Source: Ideonella aquatica
GTDB taxonomy: Bacteria > Pseudomonadota > Gammaproteobacteria > Burkholderiales > Burkholderiaceae_C
Assembly: GCF_018069755.1 (NCBI RefSeq)
Contig: NZ_JAGQDE010000013.1
Span: 1-64,000, forward strand
Direction: 5' to 3'
DNA length: 64,000 nt
The notes beneath the pieces were generated by a model. It searched no databases. It was not told where the DNA came from and saw only the letters and a program-made list of their open reading frames with translations. Each line of letters starts with the position of its first letter. Positions within the stretch are counted from its first letter, which is position 1. Positions 43,981 through 54,473 of the stretch are shown piece after piece. The position numbers and the translations under genes are program-made.

Positions 43981-45970
43981 TCACCCACGCGGCGGCCAGA
44001 AGAAACTGGCCGGCGCGCGCCGCAGCCGCCCGAGGATGGCGTCACGCAGCCGGGCCTGGTCCTTGAGCTTGAGTTGACGCGAGGCCAGCGCCACGCGCAG
44101 CGCCAGGAAGAAGCTGACGCCCAGGTTCAGCGCGCCGATCACCGGAATCGCCGCCAGGCAGCGCCAGAACTCGGGTTGCTGCAGCAGCTCGGTGCCCAGC
44201 GCGCCCAACGCGGCGGCCAGCTGGCCCATGGCCAGCGTGACGTGGCGCACCTCGATCGGCAGGCCGAAGAAGCTGCCCAGCGCCGGCACCAGGCCCAGCA
44301 GCAGGCCCAGCGAGGTGTTGGCGGCCAGGCCCGAGACATTCGCGCGCCACCACAGCGCCCAGCGCTGCGCGCGCTCAGGGCCCAGCAGCGCGCGGCTGCG
44401 TGGGTTCCAGGCGATGGCGCTGTCCAGGCGCTGGAAGACGAACCAGTTCTCCACCCAGCCGGCGATCAGGCTGGAGGCAAACAGCAGCACGCCGGTGAAG
44501 GCGGCAAAGAGGGCGCTGGGGCCCAGGATGTCCAGCGAATGCAGCACGTAATGCGCGTCGGTCTGGCCCACCAGCGGCGCGCCGGCCCACCACCAGCCCA
44601 GGCCCTGCAGCGCCAGCACCACCGGCACCACCAGCGCCAGGTTGCCGACGATGCCGGCCATCTGCGAGCGCAGCAGGTGGGCCACCTCGTCGACGAAGCC
44701 CTCCACCGCCTGCTCGTCGCGGCCGATGCCGTCCAGCCGCGCGGCCATGCTGGGCGCGGTCATCGCCGGCTGCTTGGTGGCCACGGTCCAGTGCAGCAGT
44801 TGCACGATGACAAAGCTGATCGCGTAGTTCAGCCCGGCGGCCAGGCCCGCCCAGAAGATCGGCAGCGCCAGCGCGCCCAGCGCGAACTTGGCCAGCGTGG
44901 TCAAGCCGATCACCGCGCCGCCGCCGGCCGCGTGGCGCAGCATCTCGAGCCAGCCGGCGCGGTCGCGGGTGATGTAGTGCTCGCCGGTCTCGGCGCTGCG
45001 CTCGGTGACCTTGCGCGCCAGCAGCGCGTAGTGACGCGCCAACAGCCGGCCCAGGCCGCGGCGCTCGGCGGCGGCCTCGGCCAGGGCCTCGATCAGGCGG
45101 CGCCAGGCCGAGGCCGGCTGCGGCGCCAGCAGCAGATCGAGCAGCAGCTCCATGCGCTCGCGACGGCGGCGCAGCTGGTCGATCTGGAACACCAGGTCCA
45201 CCGAGATGCCGTGTTCGTCCAGGTGCTGGCGCACGCTGTCGGCGGCGGCCACGCAGGCCTGCAGCACGGCGCGCAGGTACTGCGCCTGCTGCAGGCGCTC
45301 GGCGGCGTCGGCGCCGTCACGGTGGGCCACGCGCAGGGCCTCCGCGGTGCGCGCCAGTTCATGAAACGGGCGCTGGGCCAGCGCGGCCGGGGGGGGGGGG
45401 GGGGCGGCGGGGCCCCCCCCCCCCGGCCAGGCCGGCGGCGCGCATCTGGCCGGCCAGCAGCTGCAGGGCGTCAATCAGCACCGCCTGCGGCGGCTCCTCG
45501 GGCGTGTCGGTGCACAGCGCGGCCAGGCCCAGCAGCGTGGCGTCGTCCAGCGCGGCCAGCCAGGTGGCGTCGCCCTCGGCGCACAGCAGCTGGAACAGCT
45601 CGCCCAGGTCATGGGTCTGCGGCGTGCCCGGCAGCAGACCCAGGCGCAGCCGCTCGGCCAGTTCGCTGACAAAGCCCTGGCGCGGCGAGAACCCGAAATC
45701 GGCCAGCAGGCCGGCCGGGTCCAGCGCGGCCAGCGTCTGGCGCAGCAGCGCGCTGACGCGGCCGTGGGCGTCGGCGTCGTGGTCCAGCGCGCTCAGCAGG
45801 TGGCGCAGCCGGCGCACCGGCCAGGGCACGTCGCGCAGCGGATCGGCTTCGTCCACCGCCGGGCCGTCGGCGCGCACCCAGGCCAGCAGACGCACCAGCC
45901 ACAGGTGGCGCTCGACCGCGGGCGCCGCCGCATCCGCCTGCGCCAGCAGCGCGGCCAGTCCGGTCATCAA
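43981..45970 (-). pseudogene. SpecificRecomb-family membrane protein, frame broken at a G/C tract
   Basis: Two overlapping frames together give one ~660-residue protein of the 'site-specific recombinase' family (PF10136), a membrane protein despite its name. The first part (45970 to ~45425) has [15 protein letters not shown] and FGFSPRQGFVSELAERL. The second (~45390 to 43981) has KVTERSAETGEHYITRDR, several helices, and RSRALLGPERAQRWALWWRANVSGLAANTSLG. The frames differ by one base and meet exactly at the G16/C12 tract 45389-45424. Either the assembly is wrong there or the gene is switched off or phase-variable. It starts with ATGA overlap on apaG. Confidence 0.75.
45389..45424. repeat. G16 - C12 homopolymer pair within a coding region
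   Basis: Sixteen G (45389-45404), then CGGCGGGG, then twelve C (45413-45424). The two runs are complementary and could form a hairpin. Runs this long are rare in coding DNA and prone to length error in sequencing or slippage in vivo. They coincide with the frame change in the SpecificRecomb gene. Confidence 0.9.
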
Positions 45971-46341
45971 TGCAGCGCGCTGGCCTGCGCCAGTTCGAAG
46001 GGCGCGATCGGGGTGTCGAACCAGTGCGCGTCCTCGGTGATGCAGAAGAAGCTGCCCTGCATGCGCCCGCGCGGCGTGGCCAGCCGGGTCCAGCTGGTGT
46101 ACTCGAACTGCTCACCCGGCTGCAGCAGTGGCTGGTGGCCCACCACGGCCAGGCCGCGCACCTCCTCGGTGTGGCCGGCGCTGTCGGTGATGATCCAGTG
46201 GCGCGCCACCAGCTGCGCCGCGATGTCGCCGGTGTTGCGCACCGTGATGGTGTAGGCAAAGGCCCAGACATGGTCGGCGGACGAGGACTGCTCGGGCAGG
46301 TACTGCGTGGCCACCGAGACGCTGAATTGCGGAGTCGACAT
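45967..46341 (-). CDS. apaG: ApaG protein
   Basis: A 124-residue protein of the ApaG family, a single fibronectin-III/Ig-like fold of uncertain role (linked to Co2+ resistance and Mg2+ efflux in enteric bacteria). Blocks seen: [50 protein letters not shown] and [10 protein letters not shown]. The length matches the family. It is divergent from rpe and coupled to the SpecificRecomb gene by a four-base overlap. Confidence 0.93.
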   Translation of the reverse strand: MSTPQFSVSVATQYLPEQSSSADHVWAFAYTITVRNTGDIAAQLVARHWIITDSAGHTEEVRGLAVVGHQPLLQPGEQFEYTSWTRLATPRGRMQGSFFCITEDAHWFDTPIAPFELAQASALH

Positions 46342-46413
46342 CGGGTCATCCTAGCGCGGCTCCGTAAAATCAAGGTTTCGGCCCGCGCCAAGCCCCTTCA
46401 CGCCACACCCGTC

Positions 46414-47091
46414 ATGACCACCTACCGCATCGCTCCCAGCATCCTGTCGGCCGACTTTGCCCGCCTGGGCGAGGAGGTGAAGAACGTCCTGGCAGCCGGG
46501 GCGGACTGGATCCACTTCGACGTGATGGACAACCACTACGTGCCCAACCTGACCTTTGGGCCGATGGTCTGCCAGGCGCTGAAGAAGCACGCCGTCAAGC
46601 CCGATGGCACGCCCGCCCCGATTGACGTGCACCTGATGGTGCAGCCGGTGGACGCGCTGGCGCTGGAGTTCGCCAAGGCGGGCGCCGACATCATCACCTT
46701 CCACCCCGATGCCTCCACCCACGTGGACCGCACGCTGCAGCTGATCAAGGGTGCCGGCTGCCAGTGTGGCCTGGTGTTCAACCCGGCCATGCCGCTGGAC
46801 GTGCTGGAGTGGACGATCGACAAGCTCGACGTGATCCTGCTGATGAGCGTGAACCCCGGCTTCGGCGGCCAGAGCTTCATCGAGCACACGCTGCGCAAGG
46901 CCGAGCAGGTGCGCAAGTTGATCGATGCCAGCGGCCGCGACATCCGCCTGGAGATCGACGGCGGTGTCAAGGGCGACAACATCCACCGCATCGCTGACGC
47001 CGGCGCCGACACCTTCGTGGCCGGCAGCGCGATCTTCGGCAAGCCCGACTACAAGGCCGTGATCGACGAGATGCGCGCCGCGCTGGCCTGA
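46414..47091 (+). CDS. rpe: ribulose-phosphate 3-epimerase
   Basis: A 225-residue TIM barrel that interconverts ribulose-5-phosphate and xylulose-5-phosphate in the pentose phosphate and Calvin cycles. [33 protein letters not shown] (metal and catalytic Asp/His), VDVHLM-type [18 protein letters not shown] and LEIDGGV are all present. The ATG at 46414 is the only good start. Six bases after it comes a MarR-family gene. Confidence 0.95.
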   Translation: MTTYRIAPSILSADFARLGEEVKNVLAAGADWIHFDVMDNHYVPNLTFGPMVCQALKKHAVKPDGTPAPIDVHLMVQPVDALALEFAKAGADIITFHPDASTHVDRTLQLIKGAGCQCGLVFNPAMPLDVLEWTIDKLDVILLMSVNPGFGGQSFIEHTLRKAEQVRKLIDASGRDIRLEIDGGVKGDNIHRIADAGADTFVAGSAIFGKPDYKAVIDEMRAALA

Positions 47092-47096
47092 CGATC

Positions 47097-47555
47097 TTGG
47101 CCGATTTCCCGCTCGACGCCCTGCCGGGCCACTACATCCGGCGCCTGCAGCAGATCGCGGTGGCGGTCTTCCTGGAGGAGACGGCCGAGTTCGGCATCAC
47201 GCCGGTGCAGTTCGCCGCGCTGCAGGCCGTGCGCCAGCAGCCGGGCCTGGACCAGCGCAGCCTGGCGCGCACGATCGGCTACGACACCTCCACCATCGGC
47301 GGCGTGGTCGACCGCCTGGAAAAGCGCGGCCTGCTGCAGCGCCAGGCCTCGCCCAGCGACCGCCGCGTGCGCCAGCTGGTCCTCACGACCGAGGGCGAGC
47401 GGGTGCTGATGCTGATCATCGCGCCCATGCAGCGCGCCCAGCACCGCATGCTGGCGCCGCTGCCGCCGGACCAGCGCGACGAGTTCCTGCGCATGCTGGT
47501 GGCCCTGGTGCAGGGCAACAACGAGCTGGCCCGGGCGCCGGGCGAGCTGGGCTGA
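47097..47555 (+). CDS. MarR-family transcriptional regulator
   Basis: A 152-residue winged-helix regulator. Seen are FGITPVQFAALQAVRQQPGLDQRSLARTIGYDTSTIGGVVDRLEKRGLLQRQ and SDRRVRQLVLTTEGE, the wing. MarR proteins sense phenolics or toxic compounds. The start is a TTG. It is convergent with the GNAT gene, with abutting stops (TGATCA). Confidence 0.85.
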   Translation: MADFPLDALPGHYIRRLQQIAVAVFLEETAEFGITPVQFAALQAVRQQPGLDQRSLARTIGYDTSTIGGVVDRLEKRGLLQRQASPSDRRVRQLVLTTEGERVLMLIIAPMQRAQHRMLAPLPPDQRDEFLRMLVALVQGNNELARAPGELG

Positions 47556-48005
47556 TCAGCGCACCGTGCGCGAATAAGCCCGGAACACCTGGTCGCGCAC
47601 CCAGCCCATCGACTCGTACAGCGCCTGCGCGCCGATGTTGTCGTGGGCGGTGGTCAGGTCGATGCGCTGCTTGTTGTCGTCGCGCGCCGCGTTCACGGCC
47701 GACAGCAGCAGCAGCCGGCCGGCGCCCAGGCGCCGCGCCACCGGTTGCACGTAGATGTCGTAGAGCACGTAGATGGGCGCCAGCTCGAGCGAGCACCAGC
47801 TGGGGTAGAGCTGGCAAAAGCCGATCACGCCGGCCGCAGCGGTTTCGGCCACGATCACCCGAGATTCGCCCGTCACCAGGCGTTGCTGCAGGAAGGCCTG
47901 GGCCGCCACGCGGCCCGGGGGGCAGTGGTAGAACTGGCGATACTGCTCGAACAGCTCGCCCAGCCTCGGAAGGTCGGACAGGGCGGCGTCACGCGTGCTC
48001 AGCAT
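47556..48005 (-). CDS. GNAT-family N-acetyltransferase
   Basis: A 149-residue acetyltransferase with YVLYDIYVQPVARRLGAGRLLL (acetyl-CoA loop RRLGAG) and DNIGAQALYESMGW. An FYHCPP segment near the N-terminus is family-typical. The acceptor substrate is unknown. It overlaps the PACE gene by 17 bases, so both are probably on one transcript. Confidence 0.82.
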   Translation of the reverse strand: MLSTRDAALSDLPRLGELFEQYRQFYHCPPGRVAAQAFLQQRLVTGESRVIVAETAAAGVIGFCQLYPSWCSLELAPIYVLYDIYVQPVARRLGAGRLLLLSAVNAARDDNKQRIDLTTAHDNIGAQALYESMGWVRDQVFRAYSRTVR

Positions 48006-48453
48006 GGGGGTTCCCGGGGTTGGCTCGGGCCGACTCGGGCAGCCCGAAGACGCGGTCGAAGGCCCAGGTGAAGGCCACCGCGTAGATGAAGAAGAAGGCG
48101 ACGATACCCAGGTCAGCCAGCAGCGCGGCCCACAGCGTGGTGTTGAGCCACCAGGCCATCAGCGGCACCAGCATCACGACCAGCCCGCCCTCGAAGCCGA
48201 TGCCGTGCGCCAGCCGGCGCCGCCACGAGCGGCCTTTGACCGCCTGGCGTGCCTCCCAGCGCTCGAACAGGCTGTTGAACACCCCGTTCCAGACCAAGGC
48301 CACGCTGGACAACAACAGCGCCAGCGCCAGTGATGAGGCCATCGGCGCGTCGAACAGCCAGGCCATGGCCGGGCCGACCGCGGTGATCGCGATCGCCTCA
48401 TAGAGCACGGCCTGCACAACGCGGCGGGCGATGGGGGTCAGGGCCAGGGGCAT
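47989..48453 (-). CDS. PACE-family efflux transporter (AceI-like)
   Basis: A 154-residue membrane protein with four helices in two tandem 'bacterial transmembrane pair' repeats (RRVVQAVLYEAIAITAVGPAMAWLFDAP and GIGFEGGLVVMLVPLMAWWLN). The conserved Glu of helix one and of helix three fit AceI, which exports chlorhexidine and short-chain polyamines with protons. The usual LysR regulator is not nearby. Confidence 0.82.
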   Translation of the reverse strand: MPLALTPIARRVVQAVLYEAIAITAVGPAMAWLFDAPMASSLALALLLSSVALVWNGVFNSLFERWEARQAVKGRSWRRRLAHGIGFEGGLVVMLVPLMAWWLNTTLWAALLADLGIVAFFFIYAVAFTWAFDRVFGLPESARANPGNPHAEHA

Positions 48454-48498
48454 CGGCCCATCATAGGGGCGCCAAGCTGCCGGCGCGCTGACAAGGGA

Positions 48499-48834
48499 TC
48501 AGCGTGCGGGCGCTGAGGCCACCGGCGGCACGTAGACGTTCTCAGGAGCGATGCTGCGCGGGACCAGCCGGCAGTGCAGGGCTTCACCGGCCACGGTCCA
48601 GTCCAGACGCGGGCCGCGCAGCTCGACCTTGGCCTTGTGGGCGCCGTCGACGTAGACGGCCTCGCGGCCCTCGCGCACGCGGCGCAGCGACCAGCGCTTG
48701 CTGTCCAGCTCCACATGCGCCATGAAGGGCGTGCTGGTGAGCTTGAGCACGCGGCCGTCCTCGCAGCGGTAGTCGGCCGGCGCGGCCTGGACGGCCAGCG
48801 GCAGCGTGAGCAGCACGGCGGCCAGCGGGCGCAT
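48499..48834 (-). CDS. MliC-like lysozyme inhibitor domain protein
   Basis: A 111-residue exported protein with a signal peptide (MRPLAAVLLTLPLAVQA), then YRCEDGRVLKL, typical of the MliC/PliC fold, and a second Cys in EALHCRLV. Known MliC members block host C-type lysozymes. It lacks a lipobox, so it is likely periplasmic. Its start overlaps the pyrE stop (TGATG). Confidence 0.65.
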   Translation of the reverse strand: MRPLAAVLLTLPLAVQAAPADYRCEDGRVLKLTSTPFMAHVELDSKRWSLRRVREGREAVYVDGAHKAKVELRGPRLDWTVAGEALHCRLVPRSIAPENVYVPPVASAPAR

Positions 48835-49514
48835 CAGGCGTCGATGCCGTAGCGGGCGCGGTAGGCCGCCACGCGCTCGAGGTTGGCGGCCAGCGCGGCA
48901 TCGCCGGTGGTCTGCAGCAAGGCCATCAGGTCGGCCAGCGTGGCGATCGAGACCACCCGCAAACCGAGCTCCTGCTCCACATACTGCACGCCCGAGCGGC
49001 GGTTGGCCGGGTCGTCGCTGGCGCGCTCCTGGCGGTCCATGGTGATGGCCACGCCCACCGGGGTGGCGCCGGCGGCGCGAATCATGTCGGCGGCTTCGCG
49101 TTTGGAGGCGCCGTCGGTGATCACGTCGTCGATGATCAGCACGCGGCCGCGCACCGGCGCGCCCACCAGCGTGCCGCCTTCGCCGTGGTCCTTGGCTTCC
49201 TTGCGGTTGTACGCAAAGGGCACGCTGCGGCCTTCCTTGGCCAGGCCGATGGCCACCGCCGCGGCCAGCGTGATGCCCTTGTAGGCCGGGCCGAACAGCA
49301 TGTCGAATTCGAGGCCCGAGGCGATCAGCCGGCGTGCATAGAATTCACCCAGCCGCATCAGCTTGGCACCGTCGTCAAAGAGGCCGGTGTTGAAGAAGTA
49401 GGGCGACTTCCGGCCGGCCTTGGTGGTGAAATCGCCGAAGCGCAGCACCCCCGCCTCCACCGAGAACATGACGAATGCCTGGGCCAGGGCGTCGGTGGTG
49501 GGCGTGGTCGACAT
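48834..49514 (-). CDS. pyrE: orotate phosphoribosyltransferase
   Basis: A 226-residue enzyme that joins orotate to PRPP in pyrimidine synthesis. Seen are FTTKAGRKSPYFFNTG, the YNRKEAKDHGEGG flexible catalytic loop and VLIIDDVITDGASKREA, the PRPP loop. The ATG at 49514 is usual in length for the family. It is divergent from the exonuclease III-type gene with only 13 bases between starts. Confidence 0.95.
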   Translation of the reverse strand: MSTTPTTDALAQAFVMFSVEAGVLRFGDFTTKAGRKSPYFFNTGLFDDGAKLMRLGEFYARRLIASGLEFDMLFGPAYKGITLAAAVAIGLAKEGRSVPFAYNRKEAKDHGEGGTLVGAPVRGRVLIIDDVITDGASKREAADMIRAAGATPVGVAITMDRQERASDDPANRRSGVQYVEQELGLRVVSIATLADLMALLQTTGDAALAANLERVAAYRARYGIDA

Positions 49515-49527
49515 GAAGGGACAGACG

Positions 49528-50334
49528 GTGGGTTTCAGACTGGTTTCGCTCAACCTGAACGGCATCCGTTCGGCGGCTACCAAGGGCTTTCGCGAGTGGG
49601 CGCAGGCCCACGCGCCGGATTGTATGGGGGTGCAGGAGGTCAAGGCGCAGGCGCCGGACGTCGAGGGGGTCTTCGACCACCTGGGCGAGCTGCGCGGCCA
49701 CTTCCACTACGCCCAGAAGAAGGGCTACTCCGGCGTGGGCCTGTACACCCGCCACGAGCCCAGCGACGTGAAGATCGGCTTCGGGGTGCCCGAGTTCGAC
49801 GACGAAGGCCGCTGGGTGGAGCTGCGCTTCGACAAGCCCGGCCGCCAGCTCAGCCTGATCAGCTGCTATTTTCCCAGCGGCTCCAGCGGCGAGGACCGCC
49901 AACAGGCCAAGTTCCGCTTTCTGGATGCGATGGCGCCGCACCTGGCCAAGCTCAAGAAGACGCGCGAGTTCATCCTGGTGGGCGACGTCAACATCGCGCA
50001 CCAGGAAGCCGACCTGAAGAACTGGAAGTCCAACCAGAAGAACAGCGGCTTCCTGCCCGAGGAGCGTGCCTGGATGACCCAGTTGTTGGGCACCGGCAAG
50101 GGCCAGGGCGGCCTGGTCGACGTCTACCGCCGCCTGCACCCGACCACCACCGATGAGTGCTACACGTGGTGGAGCAACCGCGGCCAGGCCTACGCCAAGA
50201 ACGTGGGCTGGCGCCTGGACTACCACCTGGCCACGCCAGCGCTGGCCGAACACGCGAAGGCGGCGGCGATCTACAAGGACCAGAAGTTCAGCGACCATGC
50301 GCCGCTGACGATTGACTACGGGTTCAAGCTCTAG
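49528..50334 (+). CDS. exonuclease III-family AP endonuclease
   Basis: A 268-residue EEP-fold DNA repair enzyme. Seen are LVSLNLNGIRSAATKGF, GVQEVKAQ (catalytic Glu), YSGVGLYTR, VGDVNIAHQEADLKNWKSN, RLDYHLAT and SDHAPL (catalytic His). It cuts DNA at abasic sites. The GTG at 49528 is chosen since GAAGGGA precedes it; the ATG at 49513 would interlock with the pyrE start codon. Its 3' end is followed by an inverted repeat at 50356-50390. Confidence 0.9.
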   Translation: MGFRLVSLNLNGIRSAATKGFREWAQAHAPDCMGVQEVKAQAPDVEGVFDHLGELRGHFHYAQKKGYSGVGLYTRHEPSDVKIGFGVPEFDDEGRWVELRFDKPGRQLSLISCYFPSGSSGEDRQQAKFRFLDAMAPHLAKLKKTREFILVGDVNIAHQEADLKNWKSNQKNSGFLPEERAWMTQLLGTGKGQGGLVDVYRRLHPTTTDECYTWWSNRGQAYAKNVGWRLDYHLATPALAEHAKAAAIYKDQKFSDHAPLTIDYGFKL

Positions 50335-50829
50335 CGCCTGAAGGCGGCTGACTGCCCTTTGCAGTCAGTCGAGGGGGTTGACTGCAAAGGTGGTGGCGCA
50401 GCCAAGGCCCGAACGGCCAGGGCCTGTCGTCGCAGACGGTGGCGGTCGGCTGCGCCGACTTCCCTGCGGTGCTCGGCCTGCAGGGCGGCCCACAAACTCG
50501 CTCCGCTCGCCTGCGGCTCGCTCTGCTCAAACAGTGTGGGCCAGTCAGAAGGGAATGCCCTGCAGTCCTGCGCTCCTCGGCGCCCCCGACAGCGCCGCCA
50601 GGCCCTGGCCGTTCGGTCCTTGTCTGGGGCAGCCGTTGCGGGACTGCTCGCGCGGGCAGTGCGTGAACGTGGGCAGCGGGTGAGGGGGAGTTCGCTTGGC
50701 CGAAGTCAAGGAGGAGGCCGCAGGCCGGGGGACATGAGGACAAGCGAACTCCCCCTCGCCCGCCGCGTCACACCACCGCAGTCATCCCAGCGGCCGGTCA
50801 GGGCAGCAGTCAGGCCCCCCGAAAACAAC
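50335..50829. repeat. intergenic stack of inverted repeats
   Basis: I see no gene in this stretch. It contains a perfect 12-bp inverted repeat (50356-50367 with 50379-50390) just past the exonuclease gene. A long-range pair follows with 22 of 23 matches (50404-50426 with 50599-50621), enclosing 9-bp (50478-50486 with 50557-50565) and 8-bp (50487-50494 with 50535-50542) pairs. A last pair has 22 of 23 matches (50676-50698 with 50741-50763). It resembles a family of palindromic intergenic repeats common in Burkholderiales rather than a coding region. Confidence 0.75.
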
Positions 50830-50851
50830 AAAGCCCGCCGAAGCGGGCTTT
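50830..50851 (-). terminator. intrinsic terminator
   Basis: AAAGCCCGC and GCGGGCTTT pair around CGAA. On the minus strand the hairpin is followed by TTTGTTGTTTT, so it works best in that direction. It lies ~24 bases after the stop of the short frame ending at 50875, fitting the end of a minus-strand gene. Confidence 0.85.
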
Positions 50852-50874
50852 GCCTTGTGCGCCAGACCAGCAGG

Positions 50875-51009
50875 TCAGGCGGCGCTGAGCCACATCGCCG
50901 TGTCGAAGGCGCTGCTCATCATCGGCATGTTCATGCCGAAGTTTGGATTGATGCCGTTCTTGGCTGCCGCCTTCGCGGCAGGCTTGGCTGCTTCCTGGGC
51001 CGTCTCAGC
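50875..51009 (-). pseudogene. 3' fragment of an unidentified gene
   Basis: A frame with real-protein composition (AAETAQEAAKPAAKAAAKNG, INPNFGMNMPMMSSAFDTA, MWLSAA, stop) reads into the perfect hairpin at 51010-51046 and then out of frame sense. It has no ribosome binding site or good start, yet a proper terminator follows it (50830-50851). The simplest reading is the C-terminal remnant of a gene whose 5' part was replaced by the RNase-barstar genes. A small intact gene starting in the hairpin is possible. Confidence 0.4.
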
Positions 51010-51046
51010 AGCCCGCTCCCATGACCCGTTTTCCTGGGAGCGGGCT
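51010..51046. repeat. perfect 12-bp stem-loop at the barstar stop codon
   Basis: AGCCCGCTCCCA and TGGGAGCGGGCT are exact inverted copies with a 13-base loop. One arm covers the barstar stop codon. No T-tract follows on either strand, so it is not a standard intrinsic terminator. It marks the border between the barstar gene and the fragment at 50875. Confidence 0.7.
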
Positions 51047-51440
51047 ACTGAAAAGAATAGAAACATCGGAAGGGTATCTTCCGGTCTCCCCAAAAGTCAG
51101 CTGCGTCGCGGAACACATCCAGCAACTGCTCGCGCGACTCGCGGTCGAAGCGGCTGTTGTCGGGGATCTGTTCAAGCACGACCACAAAGCCCGGCTGCTG
51201 GCCCGACTTGTGGACCAGGTCGGTCATGCAGTCGTACAGGGCGTCGAGGTTCTTGCCGAAGTGCGATGGGAACAGGAACGCGCTCGCGATGCCTTCCAGC
51301 ACGTCCTGTTTGGACTGTGCCTCGGTGAGGTTGGCATACAGGAAATGCTGGCCCGACTCCTGTGCCGCGCGCATCAGGTCATCGACCCGGTACGCGCGTA
51401 TCGCCTGCACGATGTTGGGACGGACGGTCTGCAAGAGCAT
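51045..51440 (-). CDS. barstar-family ribonuclease inhibitor
   Basis: A 131-residue cytoplasmic protein. The barstar core is seen in FLFPSHFGKNLDALYDCMTDL and GFVVVLEQIPDN, followed by REQLLDVFRDAADFW. Barstar binds and blocks its partner ribonuclease in the cytoplasm. The ribonuclease gene lies 50 bases upstream on the same strand, a toxin-before-inhibitor order. The start at 51440 has GGAACGAG before it. Confidence 0.85.
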   Translation of the reverse strand: MLLQTVRPNIVQAIRAYRVDDLMRAAQESGQHFLYANLTEAQSKQDVLEGIASAFLFPSHFGKNLDALYDCMTDLVHKSGQQPGFVVVLEQIPDNSRFDRESREQLLDVFRDAADFWGDRKIPFRCFYSFQ

Positions 51441-51490
51441 GGTCTCGTTCCTCCGTTGATCAAATGTCTGTCGTTCGTCGTCCGCGGGTT

Positions 51491-51940
51491 TCAGGGCACG
51501 ATGCGCCGGAAGCTCGCGTAATGGTCTTGGGTGTAATAACAGGCTTCTGGTTCCCTGGGTCGCTCGCCACCGCAGACGATGCGCCGGGCACCCCGGTCGC
51601 GTGAGCCTGGCGTGCGCACGGTGTATTCGCGGTAGTGACCTCGGGGCTGGCGCGGTAGCAGTCGCTCGCGGTTGCCGAACACCGTGCCATCCTTGGCATA
51701 CGGGAACGGACCGCCGGCGCGGATCAGGCTGTCGGTGCGGCGGGCCTCGTCCGGCAGATCGTTCAGCCGGACCGTGGCCATCGCCGAGTCGGTCGCAGGG
51801 CCTGTGTCACGGGCCTGCGCCGCCGTCGCGGCAGCCCCCAGGACACCCACTGCGGCCACACCGACGACCGCCGCTGATGCGATGGTGAGCCCCCACTTGC
51901 GTAAGGTTCTGCCCACCAGCAGCGGATCGCACGAGACCAC
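51491..51940 (-). CDS. secreted guanyl-specific ribonuclease (RNase Sa/barnase class)
   Basis: A 149-residue exported ribonuclease. The first ~43 residues are a signal with RTLRKWGLTIASAAVVGVAAV and AQA at the cleavage site. The mature domain has LIRAGGPFPYAKDGTVFGNRE, Glu105 in YREYTV, Arg119/120 in GARRIV and His140 in YYTQDHYASF, matching the catalytic Glu, Arg and His of microbial RNases. The start is a GTG with AGGG upstream. It probably acts outside the cell, with the barstar protecting the producer. Confidence 0.85.
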   Translation of the reverse strand: MVSCDPLLVGRTLRKWGLTIASAAVVGVAAVGVLGAAATAAQARDTGPATDSAMATVRLNDLPDEARRTDSLIRAGGPFPYAKDGTVFGNRERLLPRQPRGHYREYTVRTPGSRDRGARRIVCGGERPREPEACYYTQDHYASFRRIVP

Positions 51941-52064
51941 GGGTTTACCCTGAAGACTTAAACAGTCATGCTACCGGATTGGCGGGAAAACCACAAGTGC
52001 GCTGCACCATGGCGGCGCAGCGCAAGGCCTTTCAAGTAAGCATTTGCTTACTTGCTTTACGTTG

Positions 52065-54362
<2,298 letters not shown>

Positions 54363-54473
54363 GCAGGGGCCTCGGCGCAGCGGATCGGGGGACGGATTGT
54401 AGGAGTCGCACCCGGTCGCGCTGCTGCGGTAACTGCGTAGCCCGGGGCAGCGGCAGGGCCGGATACTTCCGCC

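Noticed and set aside
45389-45424. G/C tract as an intrinsic terminator or G-quadruplex control element
   Set aside because: It lies inside a conserved coding region and lacks a T-run. The coincidence with the frame break makes an error or slippage more likely.
43981-45970. The 'site-specific recombinase' family name as evidence of a mobile element
   Set aside because: The family is a multi-helix membrane protein found in core genomes beside apaG; no recombinase catalytic residues are seen.
50356-50763. The repeat region as a CRISPR array or integron attachment site
   Set aside because: Arms are inverted, not direct, spacing is irregular, and no cas genes or integrase are near.
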